A stretch of 64,000 nucleotides of DNA from Gordonia liuliyuniae (GCF_021739025.1 NZ_JAKKOT010000005.1:310001-374000); one strand, 5' to 3'; counted from the stretch's first letter, positions 11,649 to 21,001 are shown. A program made the numbers and translations. Notes: a model not told the origin generated them from the sequence alone.

Positions 11649-11817
11649 GCACCCTCACCTACGTTTCCGCACCCTCACCTACGTTGCCGCACCCTCACCT
11701 AGGTCGTCGCATACTGAATGCGTCGTAGCCGCCTGAGCGCAGGCTGCTACGACGCATTGAGGTTGCGGTGAGCTAAGTGAGGTTGTGGTGACAGAGCTGA
11801 GGTTGCGGTGAGTGCTG
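11649..11817. repeat. Symmetric array: three 20-bp repeats, hairpin, three inverted 20-bp repeats
   Basis: Left of the central hairpin are three 20-bp units (11649-11668, 11669-11688, 11689-11708), each carrying GCACCCTCACCTA. Right of it are three more 20-bp units (11758-11777, 11778-11797, 11798-11817), each starting TGAGGT and carrying TGAGGTTGYGGTGA. The left core CCGCACCCTCA is the reverse complement of the right core except at one base, so the whole 170 bp can fold as one long imperfect stem. It fills the space between the ftsY stop and the TetR gene. Confidence 0.85.
11717..11758. terminator. Strong hairpin downstream of ftsY
   Basis: Two 19-bp arms (11717-11735 and 11740-11758) with a single mismatch and an AGCG loop; the outer 13 bp (AATGCGTCGTAGC) pair perfectly. 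It lies 60 bp beyond the ftsY stop and upstream of the TetR gene, so it can end ftsY transcription. There is no T-run, as is usual for high-GC actinobacteria. Confidence 0.75.
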
Positions 11818-13248
11818 CTACAGCAGAGCTTCGACGAACGCCTCCGGCTCGAAGGGGGCGAGGTCGTCGGCGCCTTCGCCGAGACCGACCAGCTTGACCG
11901 GTACGCCGAGCTCCTCTTGGATGCGGAAGACGATGCCGCCCTTAGCCGTGCCGTCGAGTTTGGTGAGGACCACGCCGGTCAGGGAGACGACCTCGGCGAA
12001 CACCTTGGCCTGCATCAGGCCGTTCTGGCCGACGGTCGCGTCGAGCACCAGCAGCACCTCGTCGACGGGGACCTTCTTCTCGACGACGCGCTTGACCTTG
12101 CCGAGCTCGTCCATCAGCCCGGCCTTGGTGTGCAGCCGGCCCGCGGTGTCGATGAGGACGACGTCGACGCCGTCGTCGATCCCCTTGCTGACCGCGTCGA
12201 ACGCCACCGAGGCCGGGTCGGCGCTCTCCCTGCCGCGGACGATGCCCGCGCCGACGCGTTCGCCCCACGTCTGGAGCTGATCGGCTGCCGCAGCGCGGAA
12301 CGTGTCGGCCGCGCCGAGCGTGACCCGGCGGCCGTCGGCGACGAGGACGCGCGCCAGTTTGCCGGTGGTTGTCGTCTTGCCGACGCCGTTGACACCGACG
12401 ACGAGGACGACCGCGGGCCCGTCCGCATGCGGCAGCGCCTTGACCGACCGATCCAGTTCGGGACGCAACTGTTCGACGAGGATCCGCTTGAGCGCGGCAC
12501 GCGCGTCGTCGGCCGTCCGCACCTTTCCTGCGGCCAGTTCCTCACGCAGGCGTTCAACGACGGCTCCGGTGGCGTCGGTGCCGAGGTCGGCCATGACCAG
12601 GGTGTCCTCGATCTCCTCCCACGAGTCCTCGTCGAGATCGCCTGCACCGAGCAGACCGAGGACGCTGGCGCCGATCGCGCCCTGCGACCGCGACAGTCGG
12701 CCGCGCAGACGCGACAGACGGCCCGCAGTCGGTTCGATCTCGTCGAGCTTCGCGTCGGGCACCGGCTCAGGTTCGACGGCAGGCTCGGGTTCGACAGCAG
12801 CCTCGGGTTCGACGGCAGCCTCGGGTTCGACGGCAGCCTCGGGCTCGACAGCAGCCTCGGGCTCGACGGCCGGCTCGGGTACTACAGCGGTGTCGGTTTC
12901 CGACTCTGGGGACTCGTCGGCTTCGGAAGCGACATCACGCTCCGGCTCCGGGGCGGGTTCTGGCTCCGGGGCGGATTCTGGCTTCGGCTCGGGTTCGCGC
13001 TTCGGCTCGGGCCTGTCCAGCGTCGCCGATCCGGCGCCGCCCTGACTGAAGTTGAATCCGGAACCGGCCTGGTATCCGCCGGACCGGTCGACTTCACGGG
13101 TGGTGCCGTCGGTCGCCTCCATCTGGTCGGCAGACTTGTCGGAGATCGAGATCTGTCGTCTGCGGTTGACCAGATAACCGGCCACGCCGATCAGGACGAT
13201 CAGAGCGACCACTCCGACGATGATGCCGATCAGGACTTCTGTGCTCAC
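11818..13248 (-). CDS. ftsY: SRP receptor FtsY
   Basis: Membrane-anchored GTPase receptor for the Ffh-ribosome complex, 476 residues. The N-terminus is a real membrane helix (VLIGIIVGVVALIVLIGVAG), as in actinobacterial FtsY. Residues 80-170 are acidic and repetitive, with about six AVEPEA units encoded by 18-bp tandem repeats near 12770-12880. The NG domain follows, with P-loop GVNGVGKTTTTGKLA near 270, DTAGRLHTK near 355 and TKLDGTAKGG near 425. The start is a GTG at 13248 (MSTEVLIG). It lies 14 bp from smc and is probably cotranscribed, the conserved smc-ftsY order. Confidence 0.97.
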   Translation of the reverse strand: MSTEVLIGIIVGVVALIVLIGVAGYLVNRRRQISISDKSADQMEATDGTTREVDRSGGYQAGSGFNFSQGGAGSATLDRPEPKREPEPKPESAPEPEPAPEPERDVASEADESPESETDTAVVPEPAVEPEAAVEPEAAVEPEAAVEPEAAVEPEPAVEPEPVPDAKLDEIEPTAGRLSRLRGRLSRSQGAIGASVLGLLGAGDLDEDSWEEIEDTLVMADLGTDATGAVVERLREELAAGKVRTADDARAALKRILVEQLRPELDRSVKALPHADGPAVVLVVGVNGVGKTTTTGKLARVLVADGRRVTLGAADTFRAAAADQLQTWGERVGAGIVRGRESADPASVAFDAVSKGIDDGVDVVLIDTAGRLHTKAGLMDELGKVKRVVEKKVPVDEVLLVLDATVGQNGLMQAKVFAEVVSLTGVVLTKLDGTAKGGIVFRIQEELGVPVKLVGLGEGADDLAPFEPEAFVEALL

Positions 13249-13262
13249 TGGAAGGATGCCTT

Positions 13263-16200
13263 TCAGGTGGAGGGTGCGAGGTCGACTCCGCGGAGTCGTT
13301 GCGAAATGACCTGGGTGATGCCGTCGCCGCGCATGCTCACGCCGTACAGCGCGTCGGCGATCTCCATGGTCGGCTTCTGGTGGGTGATGACGATCAGCTG
13401 CGACTTCTCGCGCAACTGCTCGAACAGGCTGATGAGTCGACGCAGGTTGGCGTCGTCGAGTGCGGCTTCGACCTCGTCCATCACGTAGAACGGGGACGGT
13501 CGGGCGCGGAAGATCGCGACGAGCATGGCCACCGCGGTCAACGACTTCTCGCCGCCGGACAGCAGGGACAGGCGTTTCACCTTCTTGCCCGGCGGTCGTG
13601 CTTCGACTTCGACGCCGGTGGTCAGCATGTCCGTCGGATCGGTGAGGACGAGTCGTCCTTCGCCGCCCGGGAAGAGCGTCGAGAACACCTGGGAGAACTC
13701 CTTCTCCACATCGGTGTAGGCGTCGGTGAACACCTGCAGGATGCGGGCGTCGACGTCGGCGACGACGTCGAGGAGGTCGTCGCGCGCCTGTTTGACGTCT
13801 TCGAGCTGCGTCGACAGGAACGTGTACCGCTCTTCGAGGGCCGCGAACTCTTCGAGCGCCAGTGGATTCACCTTGCCGAGTGTGGTCAGGTCCTTCTGGG
13901 CTTTCTTGGCGCGCGCCTCCTGCGTGGCCCGGTCGTACGGCATCGGCGCGGGCGCGACGACCTGCTCGCCGCGCGCTTTCGCCTCGTCGTATTCGCGCAT
14001 CTCGAGTTCGGACGGCGGCATCGGAACGTCGGGCCCGTACTCGGCGACGAGATCGTCCGGCGCCATCGCGAACTGTTCGAGGACCTGTTCTTCGAGTTGT
14101 TCGATGCGCAGCGCGGCTTGAGCTTTCGCGATCTCGTCGCGGTGGACGGCGTCGCGGAGCTGGTTCATCGTGGCGGTCAGTTCGTCGACGAGTCGGCGGA
14201 GCTCGTCGACTTCGGTGGTGCGGGCGGTCCGGACTGCTTCGAGTTCGTCACGACCGCGAGCGGCGTTGTCGACGGCTTGCACGACGGCGTCGGCGACCAG
14301 CGCTCCGGCGTCGACGACCGCGCGCGCGACGCCCGCCGCGTACCGGCGTGCGGCGTCCTGCCGTTTGAGTCGTTCCCGGCTGGCGCGTTCGTTGACCGCG
14401 GCGCGACGAAGCCCCTCGGCCTTCCCCCGCACCGACCCGAGACGTTCCTCTGCGGTGCGCAACGTCAATCGCGTCTCGACCTCGATCGAGCGCGCTTCGG
14501 CGACTTCGGCGGCGGCGGCCTCACGCATCTCGCTGTCCATGTCGGTCGACGTGTCCGGGTCGTCGTTCTCGTCGCGGGCACGCGCCAGCCGGTCCTCGAC
14601 TTCGGTGAGCGCCGTCAGATTGTCGGCGCGGCCCTCTTCGGCGAGACGCCGCTGGCGAGTCAGACGGTCGGCTTCGCCGCTGGCGGCGCGGATCTCCATC
14701 CCGAGTCGGCCGAGCTGTTCGTAGGCGGCGCCGACGTTCGCGTCCGACTCGTTCAACGCGGCGAGCGACCCCTCGGCCGCCTCCTGCGCCTGCTCCTGCG
14801 CGGCTGTCGCGGCCGCCAATTCGTGCGTGGACGTCTCGACGGTCGTGCGCGCGACAGCGAGATCACTGGTGGCGGTGTCGATCGCCGACTGCACTTCGAG
14901 GGTCGACGGACGTGTCGACGATCCGCCTTCCACGGCGGCCGCGGACATCCGGTCGCCGTCGGCGGTCACCGCGACGAGGCCGTGCTCGATCGCCAGATCC
15001 AGGCCCCGTGCGGCATCGTCGACGATCACGACATCGCCGAGCAGGACGTCGACGGCACCGCTCACCGATTGGGGTGCGTCGACGACGTCGCGCGCCCACA
15101 CGACACCCGACGGCACGGTCGGCCGGTCGGCGCGCGTGCGACCGGACAGGCCGCCCACGATCAGTGCGGCCCGGCCGCCGTCTCCGTCGCGCAGCGCGGC
15201 GAGTGCCCGCACCGCGGTCAGCCCGTCGACGGTCGCGATCGCGTCGACGGCGGGTCCGAGCGCCAACGCCACTGCGGTCTCGTACCCGGTGTGGACGGTC
15301 AGCAGGTCCGACAGCGGTGACAGCAGTCCGTCAGCGGCGTTCTCCTGCAGCCAGGCTCCGCCGTCACCGCGTTCGAGTCCCATCGCGAGGGCCTCGATGC
15401 GCGCGGTCAGGGACGCGATCGCGTGTTCGGCGTCGCGCTCGGTCTTCCGCAGTTCTTCGACGGCGGTGTTGGCCGTCTCCAGTGCGGCCATGCAACGTTC
15501 GTGGTGTTCGTCGAGGCCTTGCTCGCGCGACTCGAGTTCGGCGGTGACAGCCGCCTGCTCGTCGAGTCTGACCTGTGCGGCGTCGGCCCGCTCGTGCGCC
15601 GCCTCGATCGCCGCCGTGAGTCGCGCAGTCTCGGCGTCGACCGACTCGACCTTGGTGCGCAGGTTCGCGGCCTGCCCTTCGAGCCGGGCGAGACCTTCTC
15701 GTCGGTCGGCGACGGCGCGCACCGCCGCCATGTGCGCCTGTTCGGCCGCGGCCGCAGCCTGTTCGGCCGCTTGCAGCGCGGCGGTTGCGTACTCGAGTCG
15801 TTCTGCTGCCTCTTCGACAGTCTGCTGGTGCTCGGCCTCGGTCATCGCGGCGCGTTCGGCCTGCGCTTCGAGTTCTTCCGGGTCGGGCCCGGTGGGTGCG
15901 GCCGCCGGGCTCGCGAGGTGCGTCGTGCGTTCGCCTGCGACGCGGCACGTCCCGTCGACGCGTTCACGGAGGGTGGACAACTGGTGGAAGACGCGTCCCG
16001 CTTCGGCGGCGGCGGGCGCCACCTGCGCCAGATGCTCCTGGGCCTGGGTCAACGCCGTGGTCGCGGTGTCCAGCTGTGCCGCAACCTCGTCCTGTCTTGC
16101 GCGGATCTCCTGTTCGGTGCTGCTGTGCTCGGCCATCTCGGTGCGGCGCGCGACGAGGTCGTCGGCGGCCAGACGCAGACGAGCGTCGCGCAGGTCGGCT

Positions 16201-16856
16201 TGCACGGTCGCGGCCCGGCGCGCGACCTCGGCCTGCCTGCCCAGCGGTTTGAGCTGGCGGCGGAGCTCGGTGGTGAGGTCGGTGAGCCGAGCCAGGTTCG
16301 CGGCCATCGCATCGAGCTTGCGGACCGCCTTCTCCTTGCGACGGCGGTGCTTGAGCACGCCAGCCGCCTCTTCGATGAACGCGCGGCGATCCTCGGGTTT
16401 GGACTCGAGGATCGCCGACAGGCGGCCCTGCCCGACGATGACGTGCATCTCGCGGCCGATACCGGAGTCGGAGAGCAGTTCCTGCACGTCCATGAGGCGG
16501 CATGAGGTTCCGTTGATCTCGTACTCGCCCGCGCCGTCGCGGAACATGCGCCGCGTCACCGATACTTCGGAGTAGTCGATCGGGAGAGCGCCGTCGGAGT
16601 TGTCGATGGTCAGCGTCACTTCGGCACGCCCCAACGGCGCACGGCCGGACGTACCCGCGAAGATGACGTCGGCCATCTTTCCGCCGCGCAGCGCTTTGGC
16701 ACCCTGTTCGCCCATCACCCAGGTCAGAGCGTCGACGACGTTCGACTTGCCCGACCCGTTCGGCCCCACCACACACGTGATGCCGGGCTCGAATCGCAGC
16801 GTCGTCGACGACGCGAACGATTTGAAACCCTTCAGGGTGAGGCTCTTCAGGTGCAC
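13263..16856 (-). CDS. smc: Chromosome partition protein SMC
   Basis: The 1197-residue SMC ATPase that organises and segregates the chromosome with ScpA/ScpB. Walker [10 protein letters not shown] lies at residues 31-39, the ABC signature LLSGGEKSL near 1100, and Walker [14 protein letters not shown] about 30 residues later. Two long Ala/Glu/Arg-rich coiled coils flank a hinge near residues 520-640 ([17 protein letters not shown] onward). The open frame extends upstream to 17054, but that part is antisense-like over acyP. The GTG at 16856 gives [15 protein letters not shown], the family start, and is chosen. It lies between ftsY and acyP. Confidence 0.97.
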   Translation of the reverse strand: MHLKSLTLKGFKSFASSTTLRFEPGITCVVGPNGSGKSNVVDALTWVMGEQGAKALRGGKMADVIFAGTSGRAPLGRAEVTLTIDNSDGALPIDYSEVSVTRRMFRDGAGEYEINGTSCRLMDVQELLSDSGIGREMHVIVGQGRLSAILESKPEDRRAFIEEAAGVLKHRRRKEKAVRKLDAMAANLARLTDLTTELRRQLKPLGRQAEVARRAATVQADLRDARLRLAADDLVARRTEMAEHSSTEQEIRARQDEVAAQLDTATTALTQAQEHLAQVAPAAAEAGRVFHQLSTLRERVDGTCRVAGERTTHLASPAAAPTGPDPEELEAQAERAAMTEAEHQQTVEEAAERLEYATAALQAAEQAAAAAEQAHMAAVRAVADRREGLARLEGQAANLRTKVESVDAETARLTAAIEAAHERADAAQVRLDEQAAVTAELESREQGLDEHHERCMAALETANTAVEELRKTERDAEHAIASLTARIEALAMGLERGDGGAWLQENAADGLLSPLSDLLTVHTGYETAVALALGPAVDAIATVDGLTAVRALAALRDGDGGRAALIVGGLSGRTRADRPTVPSGVVWARDVVDAPQSVSGAVDVLLGDVVIVDDAARGLDLAIEHGLVAVTADGDRMSAAAVEGGSSTRPSTLEVQSAIDTATSDLAVARTTVETSTHELAAATAAQEQAQEAAEGSLAALNESDANVGAAYEQLGRLGMEIRAASGEADRLTRQRRLAEEGRADNLTALTEVEDRLARARDENDDPDTSTDMDSEMREAAAAEVAEARSIEVETRLTLRTAEERLGSVRGKAEGLRRAAVNERASRERLKRQDAARRYAAGVARAVVDAGALVADAVVQAVDNAARGRDELEAVRTARTTEVDELRRLVDELTATMNQLRDAVHRDEIAKAQAALRIEQLEEQVLEQFAMAPDDLVAEYGPDVPMPPSELEMREYDEAKARGEQVVAPAPMPYDRATQEARAKKAQKDLTTLGKVNPLALEEFAALEERYTFLSTQLEDVKQARDDLLDVVADVDARILQVFTDAYTDVEKEFSQVFSTLFPGGEGRLVLTDPTDMLTTGVEVEARPPGKKVKRLSLLSGGEKSLTAVAMLVAIFRARPSPFYVMDEVEAALDDANLRRLISLFEQLREKSQLIVITHQKPTMEIADALYGVSMRGDGITQVISQRLRGVDLAPST

Positions 16857-16881
16857 GACCAGCCAGTCTACCTGCGGCAGG

Positions 16882-17181
16882 TCACCGCTCGACGAAAGTG
16901 GCGTGGTCTCCGCGCGCCGGTGCGAAGTCCTCGACCACGAGGTCGACGCGGCCCGGAGTGTCACCCGACCGCAGCGCGGCGACCAGCGCGTCGAGATCGC
17001 CCCGCGGCCCCTCGGCGACGACGTGCACCCGACCGTCCGCGTGGTTCGCCGCATAACCGACCAGTCCGAGTTCCAGTGCCCGCGACCGCGTCCACCACCG
17101 GAAGCCGACTCCCTGGACGCGCCCGTGCACCCACGCGCTCACACGCTGCGCACCCGACGGGGACGCCGACGCCTCGGCCAT
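16882..17181 (-). CDS. acyP: Acylphosphatase
   Basis: A 99-residue enzyme that hydrolyses acyl phosphates. Catalytic residues are visible: the arginine in [11 protein letters not shown] near residue 24 and the asparagine in [17 protein letters not shown] near residue 44. Length and fold pattern match the family. The gene lies between OsmC and smc, 25 bp before smc and 4 bp after OsmC, the same order as in M. tuberculosis (smc, acyP, OsmC-like). Confidence 0.95.
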   Translation of the reverse strand: MAEASASPSGAQRVSAWVHGRVQGVGFRWWTRSRALELGLVGYAANHADGRVHVVAEGPRGDLDALVAALRSGDTPGRVDLVVEDFAPARGDHATFVER

Positions 17182-17185
17182 CGGC

Positions 17186-17593
17186 TCAGTCCGTCTCGAT
17201 CGTCAGGTCGACCTGCGCACCCGCTTTGATGGTGCGTCCAACGGTGCAGACCTTGTCCACGGCGCGCTCGACGACGACGAGGAGGCGTTGCGCTGCTTCC
17301 GGGTCGAGTTCGGAGAGGTCCACTTCGAGGGTCTCCGACAGCACCGGGTACACCTCGTTCTCGCGGTCGGCGGCACCGGACACGCGGACGGTGGCGTCGT
17401 AGTCGTCGCCGAGACGACGTGACAGCGGCCGGTCCGACGACATTCCGGTGCACGCGGCGAGCGCGATCTTCAGGAGCTCGCCGGGAGTGAAGACACCGTC
17501 GACGTCCTCCGAACCGATGAGCACCTCCGCGCCACGCGAACTCTGGCCGGTGTACCGGCGGGTCCCGGTGCGCTGCACCCACAGATCAGTCAT
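17186..17593 (-). CDS. OsmC/Ohr-family protein
   Basis: A 135-residue OsmC-like protein, a family of thiol peroxidases acting on organic hydroperoxides. Two conserved cysteines are present, one in LAACTGMSSDR near residue 50 and one in DKVCTVGRTIKAG near 116, with an early Arg/Glu pattern. The start at 17593 (MTDLWVQRTGTRRYTGQ) is preceded by a GGAG-like site. It sits 4 bp upstream of acyP. In M. tuberculosis the homologue (Rv2923c) is followed directly by the Fpg gene; here 11.8 kb of other DNA intervenes. Confidence 0.88.
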   Translation of the reverse strand: MTDLWVQRTGTRRYTGQSSRGAEVLIGSEDVDGVFTPGELLKIALAACTGMSSDRPLSRRLGDDYDATVRVSGAADRENEVYPVLSETLEVDLSELDPEAAQRLLVVVERAVDKVCTVGRTIKAGAQVDLTIETD

Positions 17594-17832
17594 GGCCGAA
17601 CGACTCCTTCAGTCTCGAAATGGGCGACTTCACTCGCCCTGAGGATTCCAACGACGTCGCCGTCGCATCGATTCCTCGGTTCACGGGCTAATCGTAATCG
17701 GGCGTCGACCGTCGGCAGACCTGCGGCCGAACTCCTCGGACGATCGCCGCGTCACGCCTCGCGGCGTTAGGCTGACCAGGTGCGACGGGCAGGAGCTGTC
17801 CGCGAACAGAACCTCGACTCGACGGAGGCCCC

Positions 17833-18240
17833 GTGACATTCGCCGACATCACCATCGTGCCGGTGCCCAGCGAACGCAAGGATGCTTACCTCGAGTTCTC
17901 GCGCCGGATGGCAGAGGTCTACCGCGAGCACGGGGCGACGAACATCGTGGACTACTGGCAGGCAGAACGCTCTGCAGACCAGGCCGGATTTCACTGCGAC
18001 GGGGCGACCTATGCGCCTGGCGCACTACGGGGGATCGCGAGCATCGCCGGAGCGACCGACGCGGAGTCCGTAGTCGTAACCGTCACGGAATGGCCGTCAC
18101 GAGAGGTCCGGGACCGCGGTACAGCGGCTGCCACCAGAGATCCTCGCGTCGTGGCCACGCTCGACGAGACTCCTGTCTTCGACGGAAGCCGCTTGGCCGC
18201 CGACAGTTTCGCCATCGCGATGCGCGTGGATTCGCAGTAA
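17833..18240 (+). CDS. DUF1428 protein
   Basis: A 135-residue protein of the DUF1428 (YbaA-like, dimeric alpha/beta barrel) family. Matching parts are ITIVPVPSERKDAYLEFSRR at the start, the YREHGATNIVDYWQ segment near residue 35, and the VVVTVTEWPSREVRD region near 80. The start is a GTG at 17833. The middle (HCDGATYAPGALRGIASIAG) departs from the family, so it may be diverging. Function is unknown. It is the first gene of the accessory segment, reads away from OsmC, and is followed at 90 bp by a run of small coupled ORFs. Confidence 0.75.
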   Translation: MTFADITIVPVPSERKDAYLEFSRRMAEVYREHGATNIVDYWQAERSADQAGFHCDGATYAPGALRGIASIAGATDAESVVVTVTEWPSREVRDRGTAAATRDPRVVATLDETPVFDGSRLAADSFAIAMRVDSQ

Positions 18241-18329
18241 GCCGGAGCCGAGGTTCGGCCCGTTCGGGAGCGCGCGACAGTCGTATCGCACCGTGGCGAT
18301 CCCTGATCCGGCCGGGAAGGAGGCGGCGT

Positions 18330-18551
18330 GTGACAGCACACCGCTGCGATCGCGCGCACGGGTACTCCCGCGTCGAGGCCACCCCAGCTACCTCGCCGCA
18401 CAGATATATCCCGACACGTTATGGCCGCACGATGACGGGCCACGGACTGGTCCCGCGCACGGATCCGGCGCTGGTCGAGAGCGGACCGGTCACCCCAGGT
18501 CCCGGATCGCCACCGTTCCGTGCGGACTCGCCCTGGGTGTTCGAGTCATGA
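18330..18551 (+). CDS. Small ORF of unknown function (73 aa) with strong Shine-Dalgarno
   Basis: A GTG start at 18330 lies 6 bp after AAGGAGG, a near-perfect ribosome binding site. The product (begins VTAHRCDRAHGYSRVEATPA) is Pro/Arg/Thr-rich with no recognisable domain. Its stop overlaps the next start as ATGA at 18548-18551, suggesting translational coupling. The coding character is weak, so it could be a degenerate gene; the ribosome binding site and coupling are the only support. Confidence 0.35.
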   Translation: MTAHRCDRAHGYSRVEATPATSPHRYIPTRYGRTMTGHGLVPRTDPALVESGPVTPGPGSPPFRADSPWVFES

Positions 18552-18916
18552 GCGCTGAAGAGGCCGCCGGGCAGGAAAAGTCCTCTCTGCTCCGACGAAT
18601 GTGGAAGGCAACGAGCGATGACGGCCAGCACCGTACGCTGCCACGGACGATCGAGTCTCCGCTGCCTGGTCCGTTCGCGGGCCGCAAGCTCATCGGGGCA
18701 GAGGTCGTCGTCCGCCATACCACCGTCGACCCGGACTACGACAATGACATCCTCGTGACGCGATGGGATCTTCGGCTCTCTCGCCGGGAGCAACATGCTC
18801 GCCGACATATTTCCCCAGGTTCACCCGGCCCTCGCCGTTGTCGTCAGCATCGGCATAATCCCGGCGGGAGTGTTTGTCGGCTGCTTCTGCGCCACGCGCC
18901 GCGACGCACTGCTTGA
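18548..18916 (+). CDS. Small ORF of unknown function (122 aa), coupled to its neighbours
   Basis: Starts ATG at 18548 inside the ATGA overlap with the previous ORF. The first 80 residues look protein-like: MSAEEAAGQEKSSLLRRMW, then GPFAGRKLIGAEVVVRHTTV and DPDYDNDILVTRWDLRL. The remaining 40 residues are Arg/His/Pro-rich and overlap the next ORF out of frame, so the natural stop may have been lost and the gene truncated or frameshifted near 18790. No family recognised. Confidence 0.35.
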   Translation: MSAEEAAGQEKSSLLRRMWKATSDDGQHRTLPRTIESPLPGPFAGRKLIGAEVVVRHTTVDPDYDNDILVTRWDLRLSRREQHARRHISPGSPGPRRCRQHRHNPGGSVCRLLLRHAPRRTA

Positions 18917-18944
18917 GGGCATGACGCCGAAAGGAGAACGATGA
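18795..18944 (+). CDS. 49-residue single-pass membrane peptide
   Basis: ATG at 18795, five bases after GGGAG. The product has one hydrophobic helix, HPALAVVVSIGIIPAGVFVG, then a CFCATRRDALLEGMTPKGER tail; the Cys-x-Cys and the positive tail suggest an N-out/C-in orientation. Its stop overlaps the next ATG as ATGA at 18941-18944, and that start has a strong AAAGGAG. It is therefore a plausible member of the small-gene run before the BtrH_N gene. Confidence 0.5.
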   Translation: MLADIFPQVHPALAVVVSIGIIPAGVFVGCFCATRRDALLEGMTPKGER

Positions 18945-19400
18945 CCAGCAACGCTCCTGCGACCTCCGCCTCGCCGTGCGCCCGCCGGATCAGGGAAGAC
19001 CACCGTGGTGCGCCACTGCAGACGGTCCGGGCGCGGCCTCGTCGAGGCCGCCGTTGGGGACCGTTCTGGCGTGAAGTCTCGGCGGGTGTTCCAGGCCACT
19101 GCCGAGGGGCGTCAGATCGAAGCAGACGAAGCCGTTGCGGTCATCGCCGATCTTCAGGCGGTCCCACATCCAGTCCTGGTCGGACTTGCCAACCTGCCGC
19201 TGATCACGGAGCCCGCCTACGACGAGGCGCTACGCAGCAGGCTGACTCAGCTCGAGGCCAGGATCGCATCAGTCATGGACGCCGAGCGGTCGCAATCTCC
19301 CCTGCCACGCTCCGCGCGTGAGGTCTTCTCCTACTCCCTCAGCCTCCTGGAGGCGGAAAGGTCGTGGCTCGCCGAACGAGTCCAGGTATCCGATGAGTGA
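18941..19400 (+). pseudogene. PadR-like regulator with damaged N-terminus
   Basis: The start with a good Shine-Dalgarno (AAAGGAG, ATG 18941, MTSNAPATSASP) runs out of frame with the recognisable part. In the frame from about 19005 to 19400 the text reads GLVEAAVGDRSGVKSRRVFQ, then ATAEGRQIEADEAVAVIADL, then the dimerisation helix (LRSRLTQLEARIASVMDAER, REVFSYSLSLLEAERSWL), which fits the back half of a PadR/Vir-type regulator. The winged-helix N-terminus is too short by about 40 residues. A frameshift plus deletion near 18980-19030 would explain this. The junction reads PAGSGKTTVV, a chance or fusion-derived P-loop. The stop overlaps the BtrH_N start by 8 bp. Confidence 0.55.
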
Positions 19401-20439
19401 CAAACTCGAACTCAAGCCGCCCGACACGACGATCATCGACGGAGTCTCCGCGGCCGGCGGCGCACACTGCGAGACCACCGCGCTCGGCGTGCTCCTGCGA
19501 CACGCCGGACTCGACCTCTCCGAACCGATGCTCTTCGGGCTGGGGAGCGGGCTGTCCTTCATCTACTGGGACTCGAAGCAGCAGGAGCTGCCCTTCCTGG
19601 GCGGCAGGGTGAAGCCCTTCGCGCTCACCCAGAACCTGACCCAACGGCTGGGGCTCAAACTGCGCGTGCAGGAGACCACCTCCGCACGAAAGGCCTGGGA
19701 CCAGGTCCGCTCCTCTATCGACGATGGGATCCCGGTAGGGCTACAGCTCGACAGTCATGACCTGGAGTACTTCGGATCCCGGGTGCACTTCGCCGGTCAC
19801 ATCGTCGCCATGTACGGCTACGACGCCGAGCGGGCGTATCTCGTCGACACCGCACAGCAGGGCGGATCCGTGTCCACGAGCCTGGAGAGCCTGGCCAGGG
19901 CGCGAGCCGCACGCGGGCCGATGTCGGCCCGCCACCGGTCCTTCACCGTGAAGGTCGCGGCGTCGAACACGAATGGCAGGCACATCATCCCGGCGATCAT
20001 CCCCGCGATCACCGCGTGCGCTGCGGACTTCCTAGCGCCCCCGATCGCCAACCTCGGCAGCCGAGGAATCCGCACAGCATCCAAGCGCGTGCAGTCGTGG
20101 TTCGATCGAGTCGAGGACCCCGGCCGCGACCTCGCCGTTATCTCCACGATGATGGAACGCGCGGGCACCGGAGGCGCACTGTTCCGCAACCTGTACCGAG
20201 ACTTCCTGGCGGAGTGCCAGGGACTGCTCGAAGGTGAGCCGGGCGCGGACCTCGTGGAGCAGGGAAGGGATCTCTTCGCCGAATCCGCGCTGCTCTGGAC
20301 GAGCGTTTCCGAACTCATCGAGCAGGCCGGTGCCACGGGTAGCCCGGACCATCTCGTCAAAGCGAGTCAACTACTCGATGACATCGCGACGATCGAGACA
20401 TCGGCAATGACTGCCCTCTCCTGCCTGGCGGAGTCCTGA
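19393..20439 (+). CDS. BtrH_N (butirosin biosynthesis H-like) plus DUF4872-type protein
   Basis: A 348-residue protein whose first 190 residues match the BtrH N-terminal domain: GGAHCETTALGVLLRHAGL with the candidate nucleophile cysteine near residue 24, SEPMLFGLGSGLSFIYWD, PFLGGRVKPFALTQNL, then HFAGHIVAMYGYD with a candidate catalytic histidine, and YLVDTAQQGGSVSTSLESLA. BtrH itself transfers an acyl side chain from carrier protein to ribostamycin; most relatives are uncharacterised. The C-terminal half is helical, with LYRDFLAECQGLL and LWTSVSELIEQAG, like DUF4872. The ATG at 19393 overlaps the PadR-like stop. The gene appears intact, unlike its neighbours. Confidence 0.8.
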   Translation: MSDKLELKPPDTTIIDGVSAAGGAHCETTALGVLLRHAGLDLSEPMLFGLGSGLSFIYWDSKQQELPFLGGRVKPFALTQNLTQRLGLKLRVQETTSARKAWDQVRSSIDDGIPVGLQLDSHDLEYFGSRVHFAGHIVAMYGYDAERAYLVDTAQQGGSVSTSLESLARARAARGPMSARHRSFTVKVAASNTNGRHIIPAIIPAITACAADFLAPPIANLGSRGIRTASKRVQSWFDRVEDPGRDLAVISTMMERAGTGGALFRNLYRDFLAECQGLLEGEPGADLVEQGRDLFAESALLWTSVSELIEQAGATGSPDHLVKASQLLDDIATIETSAMTALSCLAES

Positions 20440-21001
20440 CCGGACCACTCCCCACGGTCCTCCTAACTAGCCGCTTTCGGCGATGGTCGCGGTCCCAGAA
20501 GTCGCGACCGGGCTCAGAACGACCCTGTTTGGCGATATTGGCTCGGCTGGGCACTCTGCTCGCTTGGGCTATCTCGAGCCCGAGGGCCGCGCGCGGCTCC
20601 ACTGGTGCAACGCGGAGGCCGACCCGAAAGCATCAGCCCGAAGACCTTGCTCGCGGGCCGCCAAGGAGGCCGCGGGCTGTGCCGAACACGACAACGGCTG
20701 GGAAGTGCCCCGGCATCTCCGTGATCAATGTGAGCAATCACGAACGGCTCCTGTGGTCGGCGTGGATGCTCAGAATCAGCCTTCTCCGATCCGGAACGCG
20801 GGACGGCCGAAGTGCGACTTCTCCGTGACATCAGGAAGCGCCATGGCGCTGGCGCGTTTCTGTTCTGCTCTGGCCACTCGCCTTCTCCGATCTGGTTCGA
20901 TGAACCCGTTTGAATCGTCCATGGGATGTGATGATGCCGAGGATCACCTGGATCGTGTCGGGTTTGATGGAGGGTAGGAACACCCGGAAGGACCCGCCAT
21001 C
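20440..21001. other. Gene-poor stretch leading into an IS3 fragment
   Basis: No convincing gene. Reading frames on both strands are short and Arg/Ser/Pro-rich. A 14-bp palindrome AGCGCCATGGCGCT lies at 20836-20849, and CCTTCTCCGAT occurs twice about 100 bp apart. The last ~100 bp (TGAACCCGTTTGAATCG at about 20898 onward) may be the left end of the IS3 element, but no matching right end is present to prove it. Confidence 0.5.

Noticed and set aside
14827-16575. A 582-codon open frame on the plus strand opposite smc
   Set aside because: It is Ser/Arg/Ala-rich shadow text caused by high GC content; smc on the other strand explains the sequence with full domain structure.
18984-19010. An ABC-type ATPase gene suggested by GSGKTTVV
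   Set aside because: Only the P-loop is present; no Q-loop, signature or Walker B follows, and the next residues match a PadR-type regulator. Recorded as a possible fusion scar only.
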